DNA of 64,000 nt. It comes from Janibacter indicus (lineage in GTDB: Bacteria > Actinomycetota > Actinomycetes > Actinomycetales > Dermatophilaceae). Shown here piece by piece: positions 36,360 through 48,186 of this stretch. The position numbers were made by a program, and so were the translations under genes. The notes under the pieces are model-generated. The model saw only the letters and a list, made by a program, of their open reading frames with translations. It had not been told where the DNA came from and did no database searches. Positions within the stretch are counted from its first letter, which is position 1, and each line of letters opens with the position of its first letter. The DNA is taken from positions 186,001 through 250,000 of the forward strand of contig NZ_FWXN01000003.1 of assembly GCF_900176385.1 (NCBI RefSeq). Reading direction: 5' to 3'.

Positions 36360-37138
36360 CGCACGGTCCTCTCGACGTCGGCCATGAGCACCGCGGGCCA
36401 GCGGTCGACCTCGGCCCGGGTGCTCGCCACCTGCAGGGTCGCGCGGGGGAGCAGGTCGAGCAGGGCCCCGGCCGTCGACAGCGGGTGCGCCGGGTCGTCC
36501 GTCCAGGCGAGGATCGTCGTCGGCAGGTCGATCGAGCGCAGTGCCTTGCGGTCGGGCAGGTCGCTGCGGGCGGCTCCGCGGAAGACCCACGGCAGCAGGT
36601 CGGTCCGCACGTCGGGCACGGTGTCGGGTGCCCCGGCGGTCGCCGGCGGCGCCGGCGCCGCTGCCTGGGCTCGCAGCAGCAGCTCGAGACCATGGGCCTC
36701 GACAGCCTCGGCGGAGCGCTCGTAGTCGTGCGCCTTGGCCGCGCGGGTCTCCCAGGCCGTCGGCGGAACCATGAGAGTCAGCCCGCTGAAGCGCCCGGGG
36801 TCGAGCAGCGCCGCGTGCAGCAAGGTCGCGCAGCCCATCGACGGCCCGACCCCGTGCACGCGCTCGCCCGGGAACCACACGTCGAGCAGGGCGAGCAGAT
36901 CCTGGGCGAGCCGGGGCCACCGGTAGTCGTCGGCCACCGGCCGGCCCGTCGACCGACCGTGCCCGCGGGCGTCGTAGCGCAGCAGCCGGGTACCGCTCAG
37001 GCCGCGACCGAGGTCGAGGTCGAGGACCCGGTCGCGCTCCAGGCTGGAGGTCAGGCCGTGGAGCTGGACGACGGGGTGGCCCCCTTCGTCGCTGTACTCC
37101 AGCCTCAGCCGCGCACCGGGGACGTCGACGCTGGTCAC
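36356..37138 (-). CDS. Alpha/beta-fold hydrolase
   Basis: A 260-residue alpha/beta hydrolase. Oxyanion segment QLHGLTSS, DARGHGRS, nucleophile elbow GPSMG and acid-loop AWTDDPAHP are visible. The expected late catalytic His is not obvious; the equivalent stretch reads STRAEVDRWP. The GTG at 37138 (VTSVDVPGARL) is chosen because GAGGAGGT sits six bases upstream; longer frames would include that site in the coding region. Substrate unknown. Confidence 0.8.
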   Translation of the reverse strand: MTSVDVPGARLRLEYSDEGGHPVVQLHGLTSSLERDRVLDLDLGRGLSGTRLLRYDARGHGRSTGRPVADDYRWPRLAQDLLALLDVWFPGERVHGVGPSMGCATLLHAALLDPGRFSGLTLMVPPTAWETRAAKAHDYERSAEAVEAHGLELLLRAQAAAPAPPATAGAPDTVPDVRTDLLPWVFRGAARSDLPDRKALRSIDLPTTILAWTDDPAHPLSTAGALLDLLPRATLQVASTRAEVDRWPAVLMADVERTVR

Positions 37139-37191
37139 GGGTACCTCCTCGCCCGGCACGCGGGCGGCACCGTGCGGCTACGGTAACCGCC

Positions 37192-38958
37192 ATGAGGCTG
37201 TCCAACGTCGCCCACCTGCGGCTGCCCTTCGGGAGGCTCTTGGGCTACGACGTCACCGCCCACGGCACAGGACGCGCCCTGCCGCTCTCCTTCGACCAGC
37301 GTCGCCACGTCGGCGGTGGCGACCGGCCCGGCTCGTGGATGGCGATCTGCTTCACCCTGCCCGTCCCCGTTGCGCGCCAGCGGCTCTCGGCCGCCTGGCT
37401 CGCCGTCATCGCGCGACACGGCACGTTGCGGTCGGGCTTCGCGCCCGGTCCCGACGGGGTGCCCGTGCTCGAGGAGCTCGAGGTCACGCCGGGGCAGTGG
37501 GTCGAGCACCCCGTCGCCTCGGGGCAGGCGGTCAACGACTGCGTCCGGGACGTGCTCGACGCGACGTGCACCCCCTTCGCCACTCCCTCGCACCGACTCC
37601 TGGTCCTCGAGACCGCGCAACGTCCCACGGTGGTCATCGGCGCCGATCACGCCCACGTCGACATGTGGTCGATGCTCGTCGTCATCCGCGACCTCCTCGC
37701 GGCGCTCGACCTCACCGACGGCGAGAGCATCCCCGAGCTGACGCTCGTTCCTCCCTTCGCCGACCACACCGCGGCCCTGTCCGACCGTGACCCCGCTCCC
37801 GACGACGTCCGCCGGCGGTGGGCCGAGGTGCTCGCCGCCAGCGGTGACGTCATGCCCCGCTTCCCGCTGCCGCTCGGGGAGCCGGTGCCGCACGCCGAGC
37901 GCGTCGAGCTGCGCGACGTGCTCGACGTCGACGACGCGGCCGCGCTCGCCGCACAGGCCCGCGGTGACGGTGTCTCGATCCTGACCACCGTCGTCGCCGC
38001 GATGACCGCCGTCACCCGCGACCTCGCCGACTCACCGCTGCGCGCCGTCTTCCCCGTCCACTCGCGATACGACGCGAGGTGGCACGACTCGGTCGGGTGG
38101 TTCATCGCCAACTCGGTCCTCGAGTCGTCCGACCCTGACCCGCAGGCCTGCGCCGCCGCCGTCAGAGAAGCGGTGCACCTCGGTTCGTGGCCGCTCGACG
38201 ACGTCATGCGTCGGTGGGGCGGCATGCCGGAGGCACCCGGCATGTTCGCCGTCTCCTGGCTCGACCTGCGGCGGCTGCCGGTACGGGTCGACGCGGCGGG
38301 TCTGGACGCCCAGTACGTCGGGGCGACGATCCGCTCCGACGGGGTGATGCTGTGGTTCATCCTCGACGAGGCCGGCCTTCACCTGCGCTGCCGATACCCC
38401 GACACCGACGAGGCCCGACGGCACGTCGGCGGCTGGCTCGACGCCCTCGCGCTCGATCTGAGGGCTCGGGCAGCCGAGTCCGTCGGCGGGGTCCTCGAGC
38501 TCGGGGAGCGTCGCTACCGCGTCCGCCGAGCGGTGCGCACCGATGTCGCGTCGATCGTCGCCCTGCTCGCCGACGACGAGCTCGGCGCCACCCGCGAGGG
38601 CACCGACCTCGCCCACTACGAGCGGGTCTTCGACGCGATCAGCCGTGACCGCGCGCAGTACCTCGCCGTCGTGCAGGACGAGCAGGACCGCGTCGTCGCG
38701 ACGATGCAGTTGTCGATCGTGCCGGGACTCTCGCGCAACGGCGCGACCAGGCTGCAGGTCGAGGGAGTGCGCGTCGCCGGGAGCGAGCGGTCCATGGGAC
38801 TCGGTGCCGCGATGCTCTCGTGGGCCCACGACCACGGACGTGCCCGGGGCGCGACCCTCTCTCAGCTGACGACCGACCGGGTGCGCAGGCGGGCACACGC
38901 CTTCTACGACCGTCTCGGCTACGAGGCCAGCCACGTGGGGTTCAAGCGACCACTCTGA
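37192..38958 (+). CDS. Condensation-domain-like protein fused to GNAT acetyltransferase
   Basis: A 588-residue protein of two parts. Residues about 1-430 resemble an NRPS/PapA-type condensation domain: H153-A-H155-V-D157-M-W-S stands where the HHxxxDG motif is expected, with FPVHSRYDARWHDSVGWFIAN later. Residues about 440-588 form a GNAT N-acetyltransferase with the acetyl-CoA loop region ERSMGLGAAML and a C-terminal RAHAFYDRLGYEASHVGFK. It stands alone with no NRPS modules or carrier protein nearby. An acyl- or acetyl-transfer pair acting on one substrate is conceivable. Confidence 0.75.
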   Translation: MRLSNVAHLRLPFGRLLGYDVTAHGTGRALPLSFDQRRHVGGGDRPGSWMAICFTLPVPVARQRLSAAWLAVIARHGTLRSGFAPGPDGVPVLEELEVTPGQWVEHPVASGQAVNDCVRDVLDATCTPFATPSHRLLVLETAQRPTVVIGADHAHVDMWSMLVVIRDLLAALDLTDGESIPELTLVPPFADHTAALSDRDPAPDDVRRRWAEVLAASGDVMPRFPLPLGEPVPHAERVELRDVLDVDDAAALAAQARGDGVSILTTVVAAMTAVTRDLADSPLRAVFPVHSRYDARWHDSVGWFIANSVLESSDPDPQACAAAVREAVHLGSWPLDDVMRRWGGMPEAPGMFAVSWLDLRRLPVRVDAAGLDAQYVGATIRSDGVMLWFILDEAGLHLRCRYPDTDEARRHVGGWLDALALDLRARAAESVGGVLELGERRYRVRRAVRTDVASIVALLADDELGATREGTDLAHYERVFDAISRDRAQYLAVVQDEQDRVVATMQLSIVPGLSRNGATRLQVEGVRVAGSERSMGLGAAMLSWAHDHGRARGATLSQLTTDRVRRRAHAFYDRLGYEASHVGFKRPL

Positions 38959-39000
38959 CCCCTGTGGAATGCCCTGCCACCTCCCGAGGTTGACCCGATC

Positions 39001-39924
39001 ATGCGCGCCATCACCTACGACCAGTACGGCACCACCGACGAGCTGCACCTGAGCGACCTGCCGGTCCCCAAGGTCGGCCCGAGCGAGGTCCGCATCCGGG
39101 TCACCCGGGCCGGGGTCAACCCCGTCGACTGGAAGGCCATGTCCGGCGGTCTCGACCCGATGCTCTCCGCCGACTTCCCGGTCATCCCCGGCTGGGACGT
39201 CGCCGGTGTCATCGACGCCGTCGGCCCGGACAGCCCCGAGTTCAGTCCCGGCGACCGGGTCGCCGCCTACGCCCGCAAGCAGGTCCTGTCGGCCGGCACC
39301 TTCGCCGAGTACGTCACGGTCCGCGTCGATGACGTGGCAGCCGTCCCCGACGAGGTCACCGACGACGTCGCTGCGGCTCTCCCGCTCGCCGGGCTCACCG
39401 CCCTTCGAGTCCTCGAGACGCTGGCCGTGACGAAGGGGGACACCCTCCTGGTCCACGCCGCCTCCGGTGGCGTCGGCTTCGCCGCCGCCCAGCTGGCGAT
39501 CGCCGCCGGGGCTTCGGTCGTCGGCACCGCGTCGACGGCCAACCACGACAAGCTGCGCGACATCGGCGTGACGCCGGTGGAGTACGGCGACGGGCTCGAG
39601 GAGCGGCTGCGCGAGGTGGCGCCCGAGGGCTTCGACGCGGTCGCCGACTTCGTCGGTGGCGTCCTCGACGTCAGCCGCGCGATGCTGCGCGACGGCGGAC
39701 GCCTCGCGTCGATCACCGACCCCACCGTCGAGGAGCACGGCGGCCGTTGGGTGTGGGTGCGACCTGACGGCGCACGCCTGGCCGACCTGCTCGACGAGGT
39801 CGCCGCCGGCCGACTACGGGTCGACGTCGACCGGACCTTCGCCCTCGAGGACGTGCCGCAGGCCTTCGCGGCCAGCCAGTCCGGCGCCGCCCGCGGCAAG
39901 CTCGTCATCGAGGTCGCCGACTAG
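39001..39924 (+). CDS. NADP-dependent oxidoreductase, zinc-free MDR type
   Basis: A 307-residue quinone oxidoreductase-like MDR protein. The GroES-like N-terminal part has VTRAGVNPVDWKAMSG and PVIPGWDVAGVID; the nucleotide-binding part has LVHAASGGVGFAAAQLA. No catalytic zinc ligands are present, as in quinone/enone reductases. Expected to reduce quinones or enones with NADPH in the cytoplasm; substrate unknown. Confidence 0.9.
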   Translation: MRAITYDQYGTTDELHLSDLPVPKVGPSEVRIRVTRAGVNPVDWKAMSGGLDPMLSADFPVIPGWDVAGVIDAVGPDSPEFSPGDRVAAYARKQVLSAGTFAEYVTVRVDDVAAVPDEVTDDVAAALPLAGLTALRVLETLAVTKGDTLLVHAASGGVGFAAAQLAIAAGASVVGTASTANHDKLRDIGVTPVEYGDGLEERLREVAPEGFDAVADFVGGVLDVSRAMLRDGGRLASITDPTVEEHGGRWVWVRPDGARLADLLDEVAAGRLRVDVDRTFALEDVPQAFAASQSGAARGKLVIEVAD

Positions 39925-39933
39925 GGTGCGACC

Positions 39934-40308
39934 ATGCCGCCGATGACCATCCGCCACAGCCGCCCCATGGCGATCACCTTCGTCGTCCTGGGCGTGCTCA
40001 TCGCGCTCGTGTCCTTGCTCACCTCCGCCTGGGTGACCGTCGCGGCGGGCGCCGTGCTCGCGATCCTGGGCATCCTCCAGCTGATCAACCCCGCGGTGCG
40101 GATCGACCCGCACGAGGTGCGCATGTGCAACCCGCTCGGCATGACCCTGCGGCGGCTGCCGATCAGGGAGCCCCGTGACCTCGTGGTCGACGGCAAGCAG
40201 CTGCTGCACGTGCCCACCGGCAAGCGGGTCGCCTCGCTCGGCTTCGGCATGCGCCAGCCCGACGTCGAGGCGCTGCGGCAGGTCGTGCCCGTCGTCCCGC
40301 GTGACTGA
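39934..40308 (+). CDS. Small membrane protein
   Basis: A 124-residue protein with two hydrophobic segments (about residues 12-32 and 36-52) and a soluble C-terminal half with VRIDPHEVRMCNPLGMTLRRLPIREP, similar in style to PH-like domains. An in-frame ATG at 39943 is an alternative start. It overlaps the next gene by eight bases. Function unknown. Confidence 0.65.
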   Translation: MPPMTIRHSRPMAITFVVLGVLIALVSLLTSAWVTVAAGAVLAILGILQLINPAVRIDPHEVRMCNPLGMTLRRLPIREPRDLVVDGKQLLHVPTGKRVASLGFGMRQPDVEALRQVVPVVPRD

Positions 40309-40804
40309 GCCCGCCGACCGGCGCGAGCTGCGACGGCGCCAGTACCTGTCGCTGGGGCTGGGCGAGCTCGTGGCGGCGGGCGTCTTCGGCGGCGTGGCCA
40401 CCTGGTACGGCGCCGACCTGGGTGCGGATGGCCGCCTGGCGGTCCTCGGCGCCGTGGGCCCGCTCGTCCTCGTGCTCGTCGCCGCCGGCGTCTACTGGCT
40501 GCTCGCCCGACGCTGGGTCGGCGTGACGCCCATGCCACGCGCGCTCGCCCTGACCTACGTCGGTCTCGGGGTGCTCGCCGCGCTGCTCCTCGCCGGTGGA
40601 CTCGTCGTGACCCTCGTCGCGGCCCCCTCCACCGGGTGGCTCGTCCTGCTGCTCCTCGTCTGGGCCTTCGGGGTCGTCGAGCTGGTCAACTACTCGCTGC
40701 GCCGGTTGGCCTTCCCTGTCGCCAGGTGGTGGTCGGGTGTGGCGCAGGGGCGCACCCCGCAGCTGGCCCGCGATGTCCGAGCAGGCCTGGGCGAGCGCCC
40801 CTAG
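40301..40804 (+). CDS. Multi-pass membrane protein, unknown
   Basis: A 167-residue protein with four hydrophobic segments (about residues 17-37, 43-65, 78-105, 107-130) between basic loops. The GTG at 40301 overlaps the previous stop, suggesting coupling with the small membrane protein upstream. I do not recognise a family. Confidence 0.6.
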   Translation: MTEPADRRELRRRQYLSLGLGELVAAGVFGGVATWYGADLGADGRLAVLGAVGPLVLVLVAAGVYWLLARRWVGVTPMPRALALTYVGLGVLAALLLAGGLVVTLVAAPSTGWLVLLLLVWAFGVVELVNYSLRRLAFPVARWWSGVAQGRTPQLARDVRAGLGERP

Positions 40805-40814
40805 AGTGGCGGGC

Positions 40815-41254
40815 ATGGACGAGACCAAGGTCGTCACCGCATCCACCACCATCGCCGCCGCACCCGAGGCGGTCTTCGAGGAGATCGCCGACCCCGCCCG
40901 CCAGCTCGCGTGGGACGGCAACGACAACCTCGCTCGTTCGGCCGAGGGCCAGCGGGTGCACGCCGTCGGCGACGTCTTCGTCACGACGACGACCGGGGGC
41001 AACGACCGCTACAACCACGTCGTCGACTTCGAGGAGGGACGTCGCATCGCCTGGCGCCCGGCGGCGCAGGGGGAGACCCCCTTCGGCCACCAGTGGGGGT
41101 GGGAGCTCACCCGACCGACGACGGCGGCACCGAGGTGACCCACACCTACGACTGGCGCGAGCTGACCGACGAGTCGCGCTACGAGCGAGCCCGCAACACG
41201 ACGGAGGGCAACCTGCGCGCCTCCCTCGACCGGCTCGCCGCGCTCTTCGGCTGA
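40815..41254 (+). pseudogene. SRPBCC-family protein, frameshifted
   Basis: The first frame encodes a START/SRPBCC-like N-terminus (TTIAAAPEAVFEEIADPARQ) to GHQWGWELT at about 41110, then runs into a stop. The continuation TDDGGTEVTHTYDWREL through LDRLAALFG lies in the next frame, ending 41254. One missing C in the run at 41110-41114 would restore a protein of about 145 residues. Either a real one-base deletion or a sequencing error. The family binds hydrophobic ligands. Confidence 0.75.
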
Positions 41255-41282
41255 CGCGTCGCACCGGCTGAGGGTCACTCGG

Positions 41283-41606
41283 TCAGTGCCCGCCGCCGAG
41301 CTCGAGCAGCAGCACACCGACCATGATCAGGCCGATCCCGGCGACCATCCGCCGGGTGAGGGCCTCCCCGAAGAGCACGCGCGAGCCGATGGCCGTCAGC
41401 GCGACCCCGGCCGCGGCCCACGTCCCGTAGGCGACGCCGAGCGGCATGCCGTGCGCGAGACTCGTCGACAGCCCGACGAAGGCCGTGACGTAGCCCAGCG
41501 CGACGGCGGCGTACCACCGAGGGCCGCCATGGACCGCCATGCGCAGCGAGAGCGTCCCCGCGACCTCGGCCGCCACGGCGACGACGAGCCACGCCCATGC
41601 CGTCAT
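41283..41606 (-). CDS. SMR-family transporter subunit B
   Basis: A 107-residue small multidrug resistance protein with four membrane helices. The essential glutamate is E14 (VAVAAEVAGTLSL), and the GMPLGVAYGTWAAAGVALT loop/helix 3 motif is typical. It overlaps the preceding SMR gene by four bases (ATGA). Paired SMR genes usually encode hetero-oligomeric drug or guanidinium exporters with opposite topologies. Confidence 0.9.
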   Translation of the reverse strand: MTAWAWLVVAVAAEVAGTLSLRMAVHGGPRWYAAVALGYVTAFVGLSTSLAHGMPLGVAYGTWAAAGVALTAIGSRVLFGEALTRRMVAGIGLIMVGVLLLELGGGH

Positions 41607-41941
41607 GGCGACGCCTCCGGCTCGTGCGGGGCGCCTGTCTCCACGAGCAGGACGCCCCCGATGACGAGGACGACGCCCAGTCCCATGAGCGGGGTGAAGG
41701 TCTCGTCGAGCAGCAGGGTCGACAGGAGCGTCGTCAGGGCGACACCGCAGGCCGACCAGATCCCGTAGGCGATGCCCAAGGGCATGCCTCGTCGGAGCGC
41801 GACGGCGAGCAGGCCGAAGGACGCGACGTAGCCGGCGACGACGACGGCGTAGAGCACGGGCCGGTCGAGGGCCGCCTTGAGGCTCAGTGTGGCCGCGACC
41901 TCGCAGACGATGGCGGCGGCGAGCAGCAGCCAGGTCGTCAT
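41603..41941 (-). CDS. SMR-family transporter subunit A
   Basis: A 112-residue SMR protein with E14 in AAAIVCEVAATLSL and the GMPLGIAYGIWSACGVALTT segment. First of an overlapping pair with 41283-41606. No guanidine-type riboswitch is apparent in the short gap upstream, which is only 22 bases to the divergent DinB-like gene, so the trigger for expression is unknown. Confidence 0.9.
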   Translation of the reverse strand: MTTWLLLAAAIVCEVAATLSLKAALDRPVLYAVVVAGYVASFGLLAVALRRGMPLGIAYGIWSACGVALTTLLSTLLLDETFTPLMGLGVVLVIGGVLLVETGAPHEPEASP

Positions 41942-41963
41942 GCCCCGAGCCTAGGCTGGATGC

Positions 41964-42488
41964 ATGAGCACCGCGCCGCCCGCCGACCACGACTCCCGGG
42001 ACTGGACCTTCGTCGTCGACGACGGGTGCGACGAGTGCGGCTACACCCCGCACGACCCGGCCGCGACGAGTGACCGGCTCCTCGCCGCGGTGCCCCGCTG
42101 GGCCGCGGCACTGCAACGCCCGGGGGCGAGCGAGCGGCCTGCCCCGGGGGTGTGGTCGCCCCTCGAGTACGCCTGCCACGCGCGTGACCTGGTCCGGGTC
42201 CTCGGCGATCGGGTGAGCGCCGTGCTCGCCCGGGAGGGCGCCCCCTTCGCGGACTACGACGGGGAGGCTGAGGCCGTGCGCCAGGAGTTCTGGGCCAGTG
42301 ACCCGCGCGTCGTGGCCCGACAGGTCGCCGAGGAGACCGAGCGCACCGTCGCCGTCCTCGACGGGGTGCGAGGTGACGCGTGGGAGCGCGCAGGCACCCG
42401 TGGGGACGGCGCGCCCTTCACGATCGCCGGCCTGTGCCGCTACCTGCTCCACGACGTGGAGCACCACCTGCACGACGTCGCGGCCTGA
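41964..42488 (+). CDS. DinB/mycothiol-transferase-like protein
   Basis: A 174-residue protein of the DinB four-helix-bundle superfamily. Metal-ligand histidines are seen in YACHARDLVRV and in LLHDVEHHLHDV near the C-terminus. In actinobacteria such proteins are often thiol (mycothiol) transferases acting in detoxification. A Cys-rich DDGCDECGYTPHD motif near the N-terminus is characteristic of this subgroup. Divergent from the SMR pair. Confidence 0.82.
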   Translation: MSTAPPADHDSRDWTFVVDDGCDECGYTPHDPAATSDRLLAAVPRWAAALQRPGASERPAPGVWSPLEYACHARDLVRVLGDRVSAVLAREGAPFADYDGEAEAVRQEFWASDPRVVARQVAEETERTVAVLDGVRGDAWERAGTRGDGAPFTIAGLCRYLLHDVEHHLHDVAA

Positions 42489-42507
42489 GCGAGGGTGCCG
42501 GGTGCTC

Positions 42508-42637
42508 AGCTCGGCTGGTCGGCCTGGCACTGCGCGATGGCCAGACCGATGCCCTCCTCGAGGATCGTGAAGTCGGCCTCGGTGAGGTAGCCGATGGACC
42601 GGGCCGTCCGGCCCTCCGGGTTGTGGTGAAGGTCTGG
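42508..42637 (-). pseudogene. Orphan C-terminal coding fragment behind thiD
   Basis: Immediately after the thiD stop and in the same frame, 43 further codons read PDLHHNPEGRTARSIGYLTE and ADFTILEEGIGLAIAQCQ before a TGA at about 42508. Codon choice is strongly host-like, but there is no start codon. It looks like the tail of a lost gene; I do not recognise the family. Read-through from thiD is an alternative. Confidence 0.4.
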
Positions 42638-43477
42638 TCAGGGGATGGTCTGGCTCCATCGGGCGAGTTCGTGGAAGTGGTGCACCGGCCCGGCCCCCGA
42701 CCCGACGTCGAGCGACTCGCCGTGGCGCAGTGCCTCGGTGAGCCAGCCGCGTGCCTCGCGGACCGCCGGCAGCCACCCGTCGTGGCGCGGGCGAAGGGCG
42801 GCGATCGCCGAGCTGAGCGTGCACCCGGTGCCGTGGGTGGCGGTCGTCGCGATCCGCGGTCCGCGCAGCTCGCTCGTGCCGCGCTCGTCGTGCCACACGT
42901 CGACCGACTCGGTGCCGTCGAGGTGGCCGCCCTTGAGCAGGACGCGACGTGCGCCCAGTGCCCGGAGCGCGGTGGCCTGCTCGGGCAGCTCGGCGGCGGA
43001 CCCGGCCGGCGGCTGGTCGAGGAGCACTCCGGCCTCGGGCACATTGGGCGTGATGACATCCGCGCGGGGGAGCAGGGCCCGCACGGCGTCGACCGCGTCG
43101 GGCGAGAGCAGCCGCGAGCCGGAGGTCGAGACCATCACCGGGTCGAGGACGACCGGTGTCGCGGCCAGTGGGCCGCTCGCCAGCAGTTCGTGGACGTTCG
43201 CGACGAGCGCGGCGGAAGCGAGCATCCCGACCTTGACGACGTCGATGCGCACGTCGGCGACGAGTGTCTCGACCTGGGCGCGCACGACGTCGACGGGCAC
43301 CTCGTGCACGTGCGTCACGCCACGGGTCGACTGCGCCGTGAGGGCGGTGATGACGCACGTGCCGTAGGCGCCCAGGGCGCTGAAGGTCTTGAGGTCCGCC
43401 TGGACCCCGGCGCCGCCCGAAGGGTCCGACCCGGCGATCGAGAGGGCGACCGGAGGGCGGGGCAGAGGGGCAGCCAT
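42638..43477 (-). CDS. thiD: Hydroxymethylpyrimidine/phosphomethylpyrimidine kinase
   Basis: A 279-residue ThiD that phosphorylates HMP and HMP-P in thiamine synthesis. The N-terminal ALSIAGSDPSGGAGVQADLK motif, QSTRGVTHVHEV and the C-terminal ATTATHGTGCTLSSAIA anion hole are diagnostic. The ATG at 43475-43477 is divergent from thiC; the TPP riboswitch lies only on the thiC side, so thiD is not obviously under it. Confidence 0.95.
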   Translation of the reverse strand: MAAPLPRPPVALSIAGSDPSGGAGVQADLKTFSALGAYGTCVITALTAQSTRGVTHVHEVPVDVVRAQVETLVADVRIDVVKVGMLASAALVANVHELLASGPLAATPVVLDPVMVSTSGSRLLSPDAVDAVRALLPRADVITPNVPEAGVLLDQPPAGSAAELPEQATALRALGARRVLLKGGHLDGTESVDVWHDERGTSELRGPRIATTATHGTGCTLSSAIAALRPRHDGWLPAVREARGWLTEALRHGESLDVGSGAGPVHHFHELARWSQTIP

Positions 43478-43514
43478 GCCGTCACCGTAGCCATGTGGTT
43501 GTATCGAGGCACCC

Positions 43515-46732
<3,218 letters not shown>

Positions 46733-46736
<4 letters not shown>

Positions 46737-47545
46737 TCGGCGCTCCCCGCACCCGCGGCCTCGGCGCCGAGATCGCCGCAGCCGTGGACGCGATGCGCGC
46801 CGCCGCACCCCTCGTCCACGGGGCGACCGGCTCGGTGACCCGCGCGCTCGTCGCCGACGGGCTCCTGGCCGCGGGTGCCCGCCCGATGCTCACCGAGAGC
46901 GAGCAGGAGGCCCCGACGCTCGTCACCGTCGCCGACGCGCTGCTCGTCAACCTCGGCTCGCTGAGCGGCGACGGCATGGCCGGCCTGCTCCCGACGGCCC
47001 GGGCCGCCGTCGAGCACGGGGTCCCCTGGGTCCTCGACCCGACGGCGGTCGGTCTGGCCCCCGTGCGCACGCCACTGGCCCACGAGCTGCTCGCCCTCGG
47101 CCCGACGGTCCTGCGCGGCAACGCCTCCGAGGTCATCACCCTCTCCGGGGGGACCGGCCGCGGTCGTGGGGCCGACAGCACGCTCGGCCCCGACGCCGCG
47201 GCCGAGGCCGCGCGAGCGCTCGCGCGCAGCAGCGGCTGTGTCGTCGCCGTCTCGGGCCCGGTCGACCTCGTCACCGACGGTCGGCAGGTGGTCCGCATCG
47301 CCTCGGGCTCGCCCCGCCTGACCAAGGTCACCGGCACCGGCTGCCTCCTCGGGGCCCTGACGGCCGCCCACCTGCCGGGGGCGCCCCCCTTCGTCGCGGC
47401 GGTCGCGGCCACCGCGCTGCTCACGGTCGCCTCCGACCGGGTGGGCACGATGGGGCCGGGCAGCTTCAAGGTGGCGCTCGTCGACGCCCTCGACGCGGTG
47501 ACGGGCGACGAGGTCGCGGCGGAGGTGGACCTGTCATGGACCTGA
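46733..47545 (+). CDS. thiM: Hydroxyethylthiazole kinase
   Basis: A 270-residue ThiM that salvages hydroxyethylthiazole. Motifs VLDPTAVG, RGNASEVITL and the catalytic LTKVTGTGCLLGA are intact. The GTG start overlaps the transporter stop, and its end overlaps thiE by 10 bases. Together with the transporter it points to salvage of thiazole or thiamine fragments. Confidence 0.95.
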
Positions 47546-48186
47546 TCGACTGGCGTCTCTACCTCGTCACCTCCGGCGACGGCCCGGCGACCGTGCGGGC
47601 CGCGGCTGCGGCGGCCGCGGCCGGTGCCGGCGTCGTCCAGGTGCGGGCCAAGCACCTGCTCGCCGGCGACCTGCTCGACCTCGTCCTCGACGTCGCGTCC
47701 GCCGTGGCCGACTCCGCGCCGGGCACCCGCGTGCTCGTCAACGACCGGGCCGACGTCGCCCATGCCGCCCGCCGACGAGGCGCCCCGGTCCACGGCGTGC
47801 ACCTCGGTCAGGCCGACCTGCAGGTCGCCGAGGCACGCGCCCTCCTCGGGGCCGACGCGCTCGTCGGGCTGACCGCCGGCACCCTCGAGCACGTCCGCGA
47901 GGCCGACGCCCGCACCGGCGCGCACCGCCCGGACTACCTGGGGAGCGGACCCCTCCGACCCACCCCGACCAAGGACGTCGGCCGGCCGCCCGTGGGGCTG
48001 GCGGGCTACCCCCTTCGGGCCGCGGCGACACAGCTGCCCGTCATCGCCATCGGGGACGTCACGCTCGCCGATGTCGCGCCGCTCTCCCGCACGGGCATCG
48101 CCGGCGTCGCGGTCGTCCGCGAGATCATGGGCGCGGCCGACCCGGGGGCCGCCGCCGCCGCCTGCCTCAGCGCGTGGGTGCGCTGA
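47536..48186 (+). CDS. thiE: Thiamine-phosphate synthase
   Basis: A 216-residue ThiE joining HMP-PP and thiazole phosphate. QVRAKHL, LVNDRADVAHAA, GVHLGQADL and DYLGSGPLRPTPTK are diagnostic. It starts inside the thiM end. Its 3' end overlaps the convergent MFS gene by 20 bases. Confidence 0.95.
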   Translation: MDLIDWRLYLVTSGDGPATVRAAAAAAAAGAGVVQVRAKHLLAGDLLDLVLDVASAVADSAPGTRVLVNDRADVAHAARRRGAPVHGVHLGQADLQVAEARALLGADALVGLTAGTLEHVREADARTGAHRPDYLGSGPLRPTPTKDVGRPPVGLAGYPLRAAATQLPVIAIGDVTLADVAPLSRTGIAGVAVVREIMGAADPGAAAAACLSAWVR

